From Parvibaculum sp036499025 (GTDB lineage Bacteria > Pseudomonadota > Alphaproteobacteria > Parvibaculales > Parvibaculaceae): DNA of 30,429 nt. The notes below the pieces were generated by a model. It was given only the letters and a program-made list of their open reading frames with translations. It was not told where the DNA came from and did not search any database. The translations under genes were made by a program, and so were the position numbers. Of this stretch, positions 22,092-30,429 are shown one piece after another. The stretch covers positions 1-30,429 of the forward strand of contig DASYEM010000031.1 in the NCBI GenBank assembly GCA_036499025.1. The letters are read 5' to 3'. Positions within the stretch are counted from its first letter, which is position 1; each line of letters starts with the position of its first letter.

Positions 22092-22934
22092 CTATTTGTC
22101 GCTTTTATAGGCCCTCGCCAGCGCGCAAAACTCTTCCACCGACAGCTCCTCGGCCCGTCTTGTGCCGTCGATACCGGCGATATCGAGGATCGCCTGTGCA
22201 TCCGCCGTCAGCGATTTGAGGCTCGAACGCAGCATCTTTCGGCGCTGCCCGAAAGCGGCGGCAACGACAACTTCGAGCGCGCGCGGCTCGGCGGGCGCGA
22301 GCGGCTCGGTGCGCGGGATCAACTCGACAACCGTGGACGTGATCGACGGCGGCGGCGTGAAAGCCCGCCGGTCGATATCGAACAGCATTCGCGTCCCGCA
22401 TCGCCATTGCGACGCGATGCCGAGCCGCCCATAAGCCTTGGAGCCGGGCGCGGCGACGATACGTTCGGCGACTTCCTTCTGGAACATGAGCGTCAGGCTC
22501 GCATACCAGGGCGGCCACCTGTCATTTTGCAGCCAACCGATGAGCAGAGGCGTGGCGATGTTGTAGGGCAGGTTGGCGACGATCCGCGCCGGTCCGTTCA
22601 CCAGCGCCGCCATATCCGTTTCCAGCGCGTCGCCTTCGACAATGGTGAGCCGTCCGGGATAAGCGGCCGATATTTCCTCCAGCGCGGGCAGACAGCGTTT
22701 GTCGCGCTCGACAACGGTGACGTGCTTCGCGCCCTCCATGAGGAGCGCCCGCGTCAACCCGCCGGGGCCGGGACCGACTTCCACGACATGATGATCGACA
22801 AGCGATCCCGCCGACCGCGCGATGCGTCCCGTGAGATTGAGATCGAGCAGAAAATTTTGCCCGAGCGCCTTTTGCGCCGCGAGCCCGTGGCGCGCGATCA
22901 CATCGCGGAGTGGGGGAAGTCCATCCTCGCTCAT
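22092..22934 (-). CDS. rsmA: 16S rRNA (adenine1518/1519-N6)-dimethyltransferase RsmA, 280 aa
   Basis: Dimethylates two adjacent adenosines in the 3' terminal hairpin of 16S rRNA late in 30S assembly (also called KsgA). The N-terminal QNFLLD (26-31), the SAM-binding VEVGPGPGGLT (51-61), acidic E76 and the catalytic NLPYNI (121-126) are seen, with the small C-terminal helical domain to residue 280. Length is typical. Its ATG overlaps the pdxA stop by four bases (ATGA), so pdxA-rsmA are translationally coupled, as in enterobacteria where surA-pdxA-rsmA form one operon. Confidence 0.97.
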   Translation of the reverse strand: MSEDGLPPLRDVIARHGLAAQKALGQNFLLDLNLTGRIARSAGSLVDHHVVEVGPGPGGLTRALLMEGAKHVTVVERDKRCLPALEEISAAYPGRLTIVEGDALETDMAALVNGPARIVANLPYNIATPLLIGWLQNDRWPPWYASLTLMFQKEVAERIVAAPGSKAYGRLGIASQWRCGTRMLFDIDRRAFTPPPSITSTVVELIPRTEPLAPAEPRALEVVVAAAFGQRRKMLRSSLKSLTADAQAILDIAGIDGTRRAEELSVEEFCALARAYKSDK

Positions 22935-23944
22935 CGCGCGCGGTTGCCCGCGATATCATGCGCCAGCTTCAGCGCTTCGATGAGGCTCAGTGAGCTCGCA
23001 ATCCCGCGTCCGGCAATGTCGAGCGCCGTGCCGTGATCCGGCGACGTGCGCACGATGGGCAGACCAAGGGTCGTATTGACGCCGCGCTCGAAGTCGATGG
23101 TCTTGATCGGGATCAGCGCCTGATCGTGATACATGCAGAGCGCCGCGTCGTAGCGCGCGCGGGCAGCGGAATGAAACATCGTATCCGGCGGCAACGGTCC
23201 CGAGACCTCGACGCCTTCGCGCCGGATCGCTTCGAGCGCGGGCCCGATGATCTCGATTTCCTCGCGACCGATATGCCCTTCTTCCCCCGCATGAGGATTG
23301 AGCCCGGCGACCGCCATGCGCGGAAGGGCAAGGCCCAGATCGCGCTTCAGCGCGCGAGCGAGGATGATGCCCTTCTCGACGATCATCGCCGTTGTCAGTG
23401 ACGTTGCTACGGTCTTCAGCGGTTCGTGAACGGTGACCGGCACGACGCGAAGGCCGGGGCAGGAGAGCATCATCACCGGCGTTGCGCCGCCGGTGCGCTC
23501 CGCCAGATATTCTGTATGGCCCGGCACCTTGAGGCCCGCCTCATAAAGAGCCCGTTTGTGGATGGGGTTCGTGACGATGCCCGAAATCCGTCCCGCCAGC
23601 GCGAGATCGCAGGCCACGTCGATGGCCTTCATCACGGCATGCGAATTCGCCGGCGCAAGCTTGCCCGTTTCGACAGGCGCACCAAGCGATATGGGAAACA
23701 CGGGAAGCGCATCGGGAAAAACGGCCTCGGCTTCCGAAGCGTCTGCAATCTCGCGGATCGGTAAGTCGAGCTTCAGCATCGACGCGAGAGCTCGATAAAG
23801 CTCGGGCGCGCCGACAGCGAAGAAAACGGGCAAGGCTTCGCTCTTGCGCGCGGCCCACGCCTTCAGCGTGATTTCAGGACCGATGCCCGCCGGCTCGCCC
23901 ATGGTGAGGGCGAGCGGCAGACGGCCTGTTTTTGAGCTAGTCAT
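22931..23944 (-). CDS. pdxA: 4-hydroxythreonine-4-phosphate dehydrogenase PdxA, 337 aa
   Basis: NAD-dependent step of the DXP-dependent pathway to pyridoxal phosphate. MGEPAGIGPEI (15-25) opens the active site. The three metal-binding histidines are His143 (VPGHTEYLA), His218 (NPHAGE) and His273 (MYHDQALIPIK), in agreement with the E. coli enzyme. The C-terminal SPDHGTALDIAGRGIA (301-316) is also conserved. It is 33 bases downstream of surA and overlaps rsmA. Its product PLP is the cofactor of alanine racemase encoded earlier in the window, although the two genes are not linked. Confidence 0.97.
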   Translation of the reverse strand: MTSSKTGRLPLALTMGEPAGIGPEITLKAWAARKSEALPVFFAVGAPELYRALASMLKLDLPIREIADASEAEAVFPDALPVFPISLGAPVETGKLAPANSHAVMKAIDVACDLALAGRISGIVTNPIHKRALYEAGLKVPGHTEYLAERTGGATPVMMLSCPGLRVVPVTVHEPLKTVATSLTTAMIVEKGIILARALKRDLGLALPRMAVAGLNPHAGEEGHIGREEIEIIGPALEAIRREGVEVSGPLPPDTMFHSAARARYDAALCMYHDQALIPIKTIDFERGVNTTLGLPIVRTSPDHGTALDIAGRGIASSLSLIEALKLAHDIAGNRAR

Positions 23945-23977
23945 GGCGTTTATCCGCCGGGTTGCCCCGGATCAGCA

Positions 23978-25315
23978 TCAACGTATTTCGATCACGGCAT
24001 CGCGCCGCAGATCGCGCAAATGGCGGCGCGCCATCATCGACAATTGCTGAGCGTAAAGATTGTCTTCGATGGCGTCACGCGTCGGCATTTGTGCATCGGT
24101 TGTCACATGACCGCAGACGGCGACCATTTCGATGCCCTGGTTGCTGCGGATAGGCGGGATCACCTCGCCCGGCTTGCTCTTGGAGAGAGCCTGCTGCATC
24201 CGCGAGTCGAGCTTCCCGAAAGCGACCGTGCGCGGCGCTTCCGCGATGCCGCCGACATAGGCTTTGATCTGGCTGCTTACCTCGTCGCAGGATTTGAACT
24301 CCTGGGCGAACTTCGTGGCTTCCGCCGCGCGTCTTTCAACCAATGCCGGAGGAGCGTCGGGTGAAAGCGGCAACACGACATGAGACAGCGTCCACTGATC
24401 CTGCATCGGATCCGCGCCAAGCCCTGTCTGCTTGTTGCGCAATTGAACGATGTAGAGGCCATTCAGAGTCTTGATCGGATCGGAAACGGCGCCAATGCCC
24501 ATCTGCTCGACAATCGGTGCAACCTCGCGCGGAAGCTGGCTCAGATGAACCCAGCCGATATCGCCGCCATTGGCCGAGCTCGGCGATTGGCTGAACTGCT
24601 GGGCCACGGCGCTGAAAGGGGCGCCCTGACGAATCTGATCGGCCAGACGGCGAGCCCCGCCGGAAATTTCCTGCTCTTGCGCCGGGCTATCGACGGTAAG
24701 CAGAATTTCCGAAACGAGATAACGAGGCTGGTCGGATTCGTCTTTCAGGCGCTTCAGGATTTCGCTGATCTCTTCGTCGCCTACCGTGACGAGCGGCCCG
24801 AACTGCTGGCTGACGACCTTGTTCCAGGCGATATCCGCCTGGATCTGATTGACCAGCGAAGATCGAGAAACGTCATTTTCTTTGAGGAACTTGTCGATCT
24901 GCTCCATCGTCATGTTCGCGCGTTTCGCGATGCCCTCGAGCTGCTTGTCGATCTCGCTTTGTTCGACCTTGATCTCGAGCCGCTTGGCTTCCTGTTTCTC
25001 CAGCGTTTCGTCCACGAGGCTTCGCAGCACCTGGCCTTCGATGCGATTTTTATTTTCCGGCGTATTGGGGATGCCTGACGTCACCATGATGAGCTTCACG
25101 CGCTGCTCAAGATCGTAGCGTGAAACGATCTGGTCATTGATGACGGCGGCGATGCCCTGAGCGCTTTCCACGTCATCATCCGCGCGGGCGATGCCCGCTG
25201 CGAACGTGCCGGCCAGGCAGACAATGGCGACCCACACGCCCACCTGAACTGCGAAGCGCCGAAGCAAATTTTCTCTGGCAGGCGTGAACGAGCACGCGAG
25301 CTTTTCTGACTTCAT
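23978..25315 (-). CDS. surA: SurA-type periplasmic peptidyl-prolyl isomerase/chaperone, 445 aa
   Basis: Chaperone that escorts unfolded outer-membrane proteins, LptD among them, through the periplasm. A signal peptide with a hydrophobic core (about 24-41) ends at a likely A-R-A cleavage site (43-45). The SurA N domain follows (about 50-175: AAVINDQIVSRYDLEQRVKL), then one clear parvulin domain (195-295, SEILLTVDS...FSQSPSSANGGDIGWV) and a second, weaker domain (305-405). The ATG at 25315 is preferred because it follows the proposed promoter; a TTG at 25381 has a good AGAAGG site but would place 22 extra residues before the signal peptide. It precedes pdxA-rsmA. Confidence 0.92.
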   Translation of the reverse strand: MKSEKLACSFTPARENLLRRFAVQVGVWVAIVCLAGTFAAGIARADDDVESAQGIAAVINDQIVSRYDLEQRVKLIMVTSGIPNTPENKNRIEGQVLRSLVDETLEKQEAKRLEIKVEQSEIDKQLEGIAKRANMTMEQIDKFLKENDVSRSSLVNQIQADIAWNKVVSQQFGPLVTVGDEEISEILKRLKDESDQPRYLVSEILLTVDSPAQEQEISGGARRLADQIRQGAPFSAVAQQFSQSPSSANGGDIGWVHLSQLPREVAPIVEQMGIGAVSDPIKTLNGLYIVQLRNKQTGLGADPMQDQWTLSHVVLPLSPDAPPALVERRAAEATKFAQEFKSCDEVSSQIKAYVGGIAEAPRTVAFGKLDSRMQQALSKSKPGEVIPPIRSNQGIEMVAVCGHVTTDAQMPTRDAIEDNLYAQQLSMMARRHLRDLRRDAVIEIR

Positions 25316-25369
25316 GATGATACGCCGGACGCTCCCGTTAGGCCTGGACGCCCCCGGCCTGAGGCGCAC

Positions 25370-25397
25370 AGAATACTGCAATCGGCCTTCTAATCAA
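25370..25397 (-). promoter_or_regulatory. Putative surA-pdxA-rsmA promoter
   Basis: Minus-strand TTGATT (25397-25392) and TATTCT (25375-25370) are 16 bases apart, placing the start of transcription near 25363, about 48 bases before the surA ATG at 25315. It lies directly after the hairpin that follows lptD, so the envelope cluster would be split into two transcripts. Confidence 0.4.
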
Positions 25398-25412
25398 CCG
25401 ATCCCGAGGGTT

Positions 25413-25443
25413 AAAAAGCCGCAAGTTTCAGGAACTTGGAGGC
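25413..25443 (-). terminator. Putative intrinsic terminator after lptD
   Basis: On the minus strand, GCC-tcc-AAGTT (25443-25433) pairs with AACTT-gc-GGC (25427-25418), with a small internal loop, and is followed by five T (25417-25413). It begins 27 bases past the lptD stop. The stem is imperfect, so read-through into surA is likely to be partial. Confidence 0.45.
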
Positions 25444-25469
25444 TAAAACCACGGTAGCGGCCCGATAGC

Positions 25470-27827
25470 TTACCGGCGCAGGGAGCCGCCATACATCCAG
25501 CCTGCCGGGTCGCCGAAAAGCGAGGTGTTGGGATTGCCGAAAACCGACGAACCGGGGTTGATCACGCCGGCCGCGATGCTGCTGGAGGATTGGCCGGTTC
25601 CCGTCGTGCCGAGATTCTTGAAGGTGATCTGGACGAGGAACGTGTTGCTCTTCTGAATGTCCTGGTAGGCGATGTTCGATTGATACATGCCGATGGCAAG
25701 ACCGAAGCAGTCGTCCTGGTAGCCGATACCGATCTGATTGGAGACCGTGAAGCTCTGTGCCAGATCGCGCGTTGTGTAACCGAAAACGCGCCAGTACTCG
25801 CTGAGCTTCAGAACCGAGCCAAGGCTGATCTGTTCTCGAGAGCCCGCTATCGCCGTGATGGCTTGATCCTTCGCAGAATAGGCGTAGCCGATCTGGGTGG
25901 AGAGGGGCCCCGTTTTGGCGACCACATCAAACTCGTTACGGCTAAACTTGAAATTGCTCTGATTAATGCGGAAGCGATGAACTGCATAAATATTGTTATT
26001 CGGCGCAAATTGTATGGCGCCGACGTAATCCGACTTTTGGTCTCGCAGCCCGCTCGCCGCCGTGAAGCTATTGTCCTCTTTCAGCCGGTAGCTTTGTCCG
26101 AGCAGTATGCTCGCTTGGGCTCCGTCGTTTCCATAAACCGAATAGCGCACGCCCAGGCTCGCGCGGGCGCCCGTTTCCCAGCGATCAAGGCCCGGAAAGC
26201 GATTTTCGGAAAAGAGATTGGTGTCGTCGAACTCGACATTGATCGAATCCTGGTTGGGAATGCGATTGTCATTGCCGATCGACGGCGCATAAATAATTTC
26301 GGCGATGGGTTCGATCACTTGCCTCAGCGACGTGCTGCTGTTGACGAAGGGATAGCTGACCTCGACCCCCGCCGTCGGAAGTCCGCGCGCAACCGTTTCC
26401 TCGCCATAGGTCGTGCCGGGCACGGCGAGATTGGGTGACTGATCCGTGGAATAAAGATCGCCGCGTATATTGGCGAAGAAGCGATAGACCTGCCCGCCGC
26501 GCGACGTAAACGGCTTTTCCCAATCGAAATTGGCCGACAATCTGCGCGAGTCGAGGCCCGCCGGTGTGCCGAGCATCATGGCGTTGCCGCTGAATGTCAG
26601 CCTGCCGTCGCCCAGAATATCGCCCAGGTCGTGTTTGTAATCGACGATCGGCGCCACCCAGGGGGTGTCGTCGCGGTTCGTCGTCTGCAGAAGGTTGCGG
26701 AAGTAATAAGCGTTGGCCGTAAAGCTGTCGCGGCCATCGAAATTATTCAGGTAGATATTGTTGGTAAGGTCGGTCGCGTCGGACAAACCGTATTTGCGCA
26801 AATAGGTGTAGTCGGACACCAGCTGTGTCTGAAAGCCCCACTTCCATTGCGGCGTCAGATCGAAAGCGCCATTGCCGAACAGGCTGCCGCGGAAACTGGC
26901 GTCGCCCGGCGTGCCCGGCGTCTGCGTCGTCGGCCATGTGCCCGTTCCGTAGAACTGGTATTGCCCTTGCTGCACGCGATGGCGGAATTCGCCTTGATAG
27001 ACGATGCCTTCGTTTGTCGTAAAGCGCGGCGCGAGCGTCGCGTCCATGTTGGGTTTGATGGCCCAATAATAGGGAACGGTGACTTCCTGACCGAGATCGG
27101 TCGAGCTTCCGATCTCGGGGATGAGGAAGCCCGACTGCCGCTTTACCGTCGGATCCGGGTGCGAGAAGAACGGCAGGTAGGCAATCGGCACACCGAACAT
27201 TTCCATGAAGGCGTCTTCATAGATGATCCGCTTCGTCTCCGTATTGTGGATGACGCGGAACGCCTTGATCTGCCAGAGCGGCGTGTCCTCGCCTTTTTCC
27301 TTGCAGATTTCGCAAGGGCTGTAGACGCCGCGGTGAACCGTGGTGACGGTCCCGTTGGTGCGCACGGCGTCGTGACCGGCGAGCCGCGACTTGTCGATCA
27401 TCAGCATCGACAAGGTCTGAACCACCCCGTCCTTCATTTTATTGCGCAGAACCACATGATCGGCGAAGGCGACCTCACCCGAAGCCTCGAGCAGCGACAC
27501 ATTGCTGTCGGCCGTCACCACGTCGGTCTTCTGGTCGTAAGTGACTTTGTCGGCCATCAGGATACGACCGTCATAGGCGATCTCGACATGTCCCGTGGCC
27601 GTCACGACCTGCGAGTCGCGGTCATAGACGAGATTGTCGGCCTGCATCAGGACTTCGCCGGATTCGGGATAGGCTTTCCCCGGTGCGGCTGGCGCGGCGG
27701 TTGGGGAGGCGGCGGCGCCTGCAACGGGCGGATTGGTCTGAGTTGCCGCCTGTGCGGGCAGTCCCATGAGGACGACGAGCGCAAATGCCGTCGCGGCATG
27801 CGCGGCGGCGCGGCGGCCAGACCCCAT
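25470..27827 (-). CDS. lptD: LPS-assembly outer-membrane protein LptD, 785 aa
   Basis: Outer-membrane beta-barrel that inserts lipopolysaccharide into the outer leaflet, working with LptE and the Lpt bridge. A signal peptide ends at AQA (25-27); an Ala/Pro-rich linker leads to the OstA/LptA-like jellyroll (about 55-165, GEVLMQADNLVYDRDSQVVTATGHVEI). The barrel spans the rest, with YLPFFSHPDPTVKRQSGFLIPEIG as a conserved entry segment, and ends near FLVQITFKNLG. A Ser/Gly/Asn-rich tail of about 45 residues follows. Only three cysteines occur: Cys172, Cys175 and Cys707. Start ATG at 27827 has AGAGGGG upstream. It follows lptG by 91 bases. Confidence 0.96.
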   Translation of the reverse strand: MGSGRRAAAHAATAFALVVLMGLPAQAATQTNPPVAGAAASPTAAPAAPGKAYPESGEVLMQADNLVYDRDSQVVTATGHVEIAYDGRILMADKVTYDQKTDVVTADSNVSLLEASGEVAFADHVVLRNKMKDGVVQTLSMLMIDKSRLAGHDAVRTNGTVTTVHRGVYSPCEICKEKGEDTPLWQIKAFRVIHNTETKRIIYEDAFMEMFGVPIAYLPFFSHPDPTVKRQSGFLIPEIGSSTDLGQEVTVPYYWAIKPNMDATLAPRFTTNEGIVYQGEFRHRVQQGQYQFYGTGTWPTTQTPGTPGDASFRGSLFGNGAFDLTPQWKWGFQTQLVSDYTYLRKYGLSDATDLTNNIYLNNFDGRDSFTANAYYFRNLLQTTNRDDTPWVAPIVDYKHDLGDILGDGRLTFSGNAMMLGTPAGLDSRRLSANFDWEKPFTSRGGQVYRFFANIRGDLYSTDQSPNLAVPGTTYGEETVARGLPTAGVEVSYPFVNSSTSLRQVIEPIAEIIYAPSIGNDNRIPNQDSINVEFDDTNLFSENRFPGLDRWETGARASLGVRYSVYGNDGAQASILLGQSYRLKEDNSFTAASGLRDQKSDYVGAIQFAPNNNIYAVHRFRINQSNFKFSRNEFDVVAKTGPLSTQIGYAYSAKDQAITAIAGSREQISLGSVLKLSEYWRVFGYTTRDLAQSFTVSNQIGIGYQDDCFGLAIGMYQSNIAYQDIQKSNTFLVQITFKNLGTTGTGQSSSSIAAGVINPGSSVFGNPNTSLFGDPAGWMYGGSLRR

Positions 27828-27918
27828 CCTAGATCCCCTCTTCAAAGCGTTCCCCGCCTGTCTCTCGTCTTTGCGCCCAAGCCGCGCGAATCCAACCAAC
27901 TCGCTCTAATAACAGGTT

Positions 27919-29022
27919 CTAACCATCTTCAAGGTGGAACAGAACCGCAAGCCCCAGAAGCATGGCCACAATAGCGGGCGACCACGCGGCAAGGAAGGGA
28001 GGCAACACCCCTGAAAGACCCAACGCCAAGGATAAATCGCTGACGAAATAGAGCAGAAACCCCGCAAAGACCCCGCCCAGCACCAATTGAACGAGGCCGC
28101 CGAGCCGCGAGGTGCGTAGCGAGAACACGGCGCCGACAAGAACCATGGTGCAAAGGAGTATGGGAGTGGCCAGCAAATCGTAGAAATGCAGCCGATAGCG
28201 TTTGGCCGAGAACCCCGCAGCTTCCGCCATATCGATGAAGCGAGGCAGATCCCAGAAGGAAATCGTATCGGGGTCGGCAAAGCTCTCCTGAACCTTGGTC
28301 AGCGTGAGCGTGGTGGGCTGGCGGAAATTGTCATAGTGGCGCGGCTGGTCGTTCAGATGGCTGACCCAGACGTCGCTCAGGTTCCAATAGCCGTCTTCAA
28401 GCTCCGCGTGGCGGGCGTCGATGCGGCCGATAAAACTATCGCCGCCGTCATAGAGAAAAATGGTGACGTCCTCGAGCTTCAGGCCGAGTTCGCTCATGCG
28501 CAGCGCGTGAACCACCGACTGCCCGTCGATGTCAGCCTGGCGCAGCCACAATCCATTCGGGGAAACGGCGAGCAGGCTCGTCTGACCGCGCAGATATTTG
28601 CCTTCGAGCTGGCTGTAGCGCGACGACATCGCCGAAGCGACGGGATTGTAGACCGTGACAATGAAGGTGCCGATGGCGAAGGCGACGGCCAGCGCCGGAA
28701 ACATGAACTGCCAGACCGAAACGCCGGAGGCGCGGGCGATGACGAGCTCATGATTGCGCGTGAAGCGAAGAAAGGCCGTCATGCCGCCGAAGAGAATGGC
28801 GAAAGGCAGGGTGTCGGCGCCGACCGTCGGCAAATTGAGCAACGCCATCGAGGCAAGAACGCCGAACGACATCTCGTCCTGACTGGCCGAACGCCGCATC
28901 AACTCGACCAGATCGATCATGTAGATGAGGCAAAGAAAAACGCCGAAAGTGATGATTACCGTCGAGAAAAACCGTCGTCCGAGATAGCGCGACAGCGTCC
29001 ATGAAAGATTGACTGTGTTCAT
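27919..29022 (-). CDS. lptG: LPS export ABC transporter permease LptG, 367 aa
   Basis: One of the two permeases of the LptB2FG complex, which extracts LPS from the inner membrane and pushes it to LptC and LptA. Three N-terminal helices (about 17-40, 58-80, 95-118) and three C-terminal helices (about 275-365) flank a periplasmic beta-jellyroll domain (about 130-265), the expected YjgP/YjgQ layout. LYMIDLVELMRRS-like sequence after helix 1 (IYMIDLVELMRR) and the NHELVIARASGVS coupling-helix segment are typical. Its ATG overlaps the lptF stop by four bases (ATGA), so LptF and LptG are made in a coupled way. No lptB lies in the window. Confidence 0.95.
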   Translation of the reverse strand: MNTVNLSWTLSRYLGRRFFSTVIITFGVFLCLIYMIDLVELMRRSASQDEMSFGVLASMALLNLPTVGADTLPFAILFGGMTAFLRFTRNHELVIARASGVSVWQFMFPALAVAFAIGTFIVTVYNPVASAMSSRYSQLEGKYLRGQTSLLAVSPNGLWLRQADIDGQSVVHALRMSELGLKLEDVTIFLYDGGDSFIGRIDARHAELEDGYWNLSDVWVSHLNDQPRHYDNFRQPTTLTLTKVQESFADPDTISFWDLPRFIDMAEAAGFSAKRYRLHFYDLLATPILLCTMVLVGAVFSLRTSRLGGLVQLVLGGVFAGFLLYFVSDLSLALGLSGVLPPFLAAWSPAIVAMLLGLAVLFHLEDG

Positions 29023-30185
29023 CCTCGCGCTCCGCCGATCATCGGCAGACGGTTTATCCACATTGCGATTTGCCGCCACAGAATATCGAATTTCGTACCC
29101 GCGATCAGAGCGGCGGAGATGATGCACACTGTAATCGGAAGCAGGTAGATCAACGGAATCGCAGCCGGTTGCGTCGCCGCGAAGTTGATGAGGCCGAAAC
29201 CGATGACCCGCGCGACGATGGCGGCTGTCGCGCCAAGCGCGATCCGCGTTGTATAGCCGCGGCGGTTGAAAGGCGCGGGCAACAGGCTTGCGAGCGCGAT
29301 CATCGCGAACATGATCGGATAAAGCGCGGCGACCAGCCTGTCATGGCCCTCCGCCCGAAGCCGATGCTTGTACTGTTGCCCGTAAAAATCATTGCTGGCG
29401 GGATCGAATAATTCGCCGAGATATCGCTCGCGGGCTTCGTATTCGGTGACTTCATGCGAGGTGCTGTATTGGGAGAGATCGTAGGTATATTTGTCGAAAT
29501 AGAGCAGCGAAACGGGGCTCTGATTTTTGGCGACCGCGCGATTTACGCGCTCGATATTGCCATTATACATCACAAGCCGAGCGCCTTCGGGCGAGCGAAC
29601 AAGCTCGCCGGTCTCCGCCATATAGGTGACGGGCTGAGCCGGATTGCGCTCGTCGTGAACGAGAATGCCGCGAATGCCGCCCTCCGGCGTTCTGGAGCGG
29701 ACATATACGGTGAGCCCGGAAACCGGGTTGCTGAAAGCGCCTTCGCGCACGAGTGATGTCACGATGTCGCCGCGAATTTCAAAAAGCTTCGTCCGCAACT
29801 CGCGCATGCCCGCCGGCATGAAATAGAGGTTGAGCGCGATCACCAGCACCATCGTGACGGCAACCAGCAGCAGGACGGGGAAGGTGACGGCCCAGCGGCT
29901 GACGCCTGCCGAGAACATCACGACAAGTTCGCTATCCGTGATGAGCTTGTTCAGCATGTAGAGCAGCGCGCAAAATAGCGCGATCGGCAGCACGGTGTTG
30001 ATGGCGCTCGGCAGCGCCAGCAGACTGAGCTGAAAGAAGGTGCCGAGCGTCTGCCCCTCCGTGATGAGCAGGTCGAGCATCTTCAGCGCCTGGGTCAGCC
30101 AGATGATGCCGGTCAAGACGCCGGTCGCCATCAAAAACGGTCCGGCCGATTGCCAGAAGATGTAGCGCGTCAGGACTATGAACAT
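29019..30185 (-). CDS. lptF: LPS export ABC transporter permease LptF, 388 aa
   Basis: Partner of LptG in the inner-membrane LPS exporter. It has the same plan: helices at about 10-35, 50-78 and 98-122, a periplasmic jellyroll (about 130-275) and three C-terminal helices (about 283-360). The N-terminal RYIFWQSAGPFL and the coupling-helix segment DSELVVMFSAGVSRW are diagnostic of LptF. Start ATG at 30185 follows GGCCGGAACGG, a weak ribosome-binding site. It heads the lptF-lptG-lptD run and is divergent from the gene that begins at 30423. Confidence 0.95.
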   Translation of the reverse strand: MFIVLTRYIFWQSAGPFLMATGVLTGIIWLTQALKMLDLLITEGQTLGTFFQLSLLALPSAINTVLPIALFCALLYMLNKLITDSELVVMFSAGVSRWAVTFPVLLLVAVTMVLVIALNLYFMPAGMRELRTKLFEIRGDIVTSLVREGAFSNPVSGLTVYVRSRTPEGGIRGILVHDERNPAQPVTYMAETGELVRSPEGARLVMYNGNIERVNRAVAKNQSPVSLLYFDKYTYDLSQYSTSHEVTEYEARERYLGELFDPASNDFYGQQYKHRLRAEGHDRLVAALYPIMFAMIALASLLPAPFNRRGYTTRIALGATAAIVARVIGFGLINFAATQPAAIPLIYLLPITVCIISAALIAGTKFDILWRQIAMWINRLPMIGGARG

Positions 30186-30422
30186 CCGTTCCGGCCTTCA
30201 GGGTTCAGGTCAGGGCTTCGAGGCACTGGTGTGCGCGGTTTTCGGAGGGAGATGGCTTTTCCTTTCGGGCGTTTCCGATAGGATAAGTGCTCCAGGTCGA
30301 CAATAAGAATGGTTATCCCATTTTGACAGGCCGGAAAAGCCGGACGCCCTCAAGGGACGGAACGGCATACGCCGATTCGTTTCCAATTCAGGCATCCGAG
30401 AGAAGCACGGGAAGGGCCACTT
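30186..30422. promoter_or_regulatory. Divergent intergenic region, lptF / next gene
   Basis: 237 bases without a credible gene. It must contain the lptF promoter on the minus strand and that of the plus-strand gene starting at 30423. A perfect TTGACA lies at 30323-30328 on the plus strand but no matching -10 is found at the proper spacing, so I do not call a defined promoter. A small open frame on the minus strand has no family features. Confidence 0.35.
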
Positions 30423-30429
30423 ATGAACA
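30423..30429 (+). CDS. Start of a divergent gene, truncated by the window (possibly pepA)
   Basis: ATG at 30423 is preceded by GGGAAGGG about 7 bases upstream, a convincing ribosome-binding site, and begins Met-Asn. Only two full codons are visible. In many alphaproteobacteria the gene divergent from lptF is pepA (leucyl aminopeptidase), which is the only basis for the suggestion. Confidence 0.35.

Noticed and set aside
21072..23036. 654-residue open frame on the plus strand opposite adh and rsmA
   Set aside because: It spans two well-supported genes and an intergenic region, with no recognisable domain.
26631..27974. 447-residue open frame on the plus strand opposite lptD
   Set aside because: It lies entirely within lptD and its 5' flank; lptD is unambiguous and the shadow shows no motif.
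30323..30351. Perfect TTGACA as a promoter for the gene at 30423
   Set aside because: No acceptable -10 sequence lies 16-18 bases downstream.
30210..30395. 61-residue open frame in the lptF upstream region
   Set aside because: No ribosome-binding site, no family resemblance, and it occupies the region that must hold the divergent promoters.

Overview
The window is GC-rich alphaproteobacterial chromosome made almost entirely of housekeeping genes. Gene content and order (rpsF-rpsR-rplI divergent from fabD-fabG-acpP-fabF-mltG-yicC-gmk, then lptF-lptG-lptD-surA-pdxA-rsmA, and dnaB-alr) fit the Alphaproteobacteria, most likely a Hyphomicrobiales/Rhizobiales-type or Parvibaculum-like lineage. The genus cannot be fixed from sequence reading alone. 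I see no tRNA, rRNA, prophage, insertion sequence or CRISPR array.

Layout. (1) 61-10754, all minus strand: dnaB, alr, a two-gene MlaE/MlaF-type ABC transporter, a MATE exporter, radA, cvpA, purF, a short-chain dehydrogenase and a DUF1398 protein. (2) 11063-12714: a small DoxX-family membrane protein (+) convergent with a cyclopropane-fatty-acid synthase (-), with a long hairpin at the junction. (3) 12874-14264, minus: rpsF-rpsR-rplI, ended by a clear intrinsic terminator and headed by a leader with competing helices. (4) 14573-20839, plus: fatty-acid synthesis (fabD, fabG, acpP, fabF), the septal/peptidoglycan lyase mltG, the RNase yicC and gmk. (5) 20847-20927: an imperfect REP-type palindrome. 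(6) 20937-21983, minus: a lone ChnD-like zinc alcohol dehydrogenase. (7) 22092-30185, minus: the envelope cluster lptF-lptG-lptD, then surA-pdxA-rsmA. (8) 30423 onward: the first codons of a divergent gene, probably pepA judged only from usual gene order.

Functional links. Much of the window builds the envelope: fatty acids (Fab, ACP), lipid modification (Cfa), lipid trafficking (MlaEF), LPS export (LptF/G/D), LptD folding (SurA), and peptidoglycan (Alr, MltG). The remainder serves DNA replication and repair (DnaB, RadA), nucleotides (PurF, Gmk), translation (S6, S18, L9, RsmA) and PLP synthesis (PdxA). PLP is the cofactor used by Alr.

No evidently new multi-gene system is present. The most interesting signals are regulatory or structural: a switch-like rpsF leader with a 9-bp helix next to the start codon, a MATE gene with no canonical start where homology says it should begin, an inverted repeat over the likely acpP promoter, a 12-bp hairpin between acpP and fabF, and several membrane-protein genes that start with non-AUG codons.
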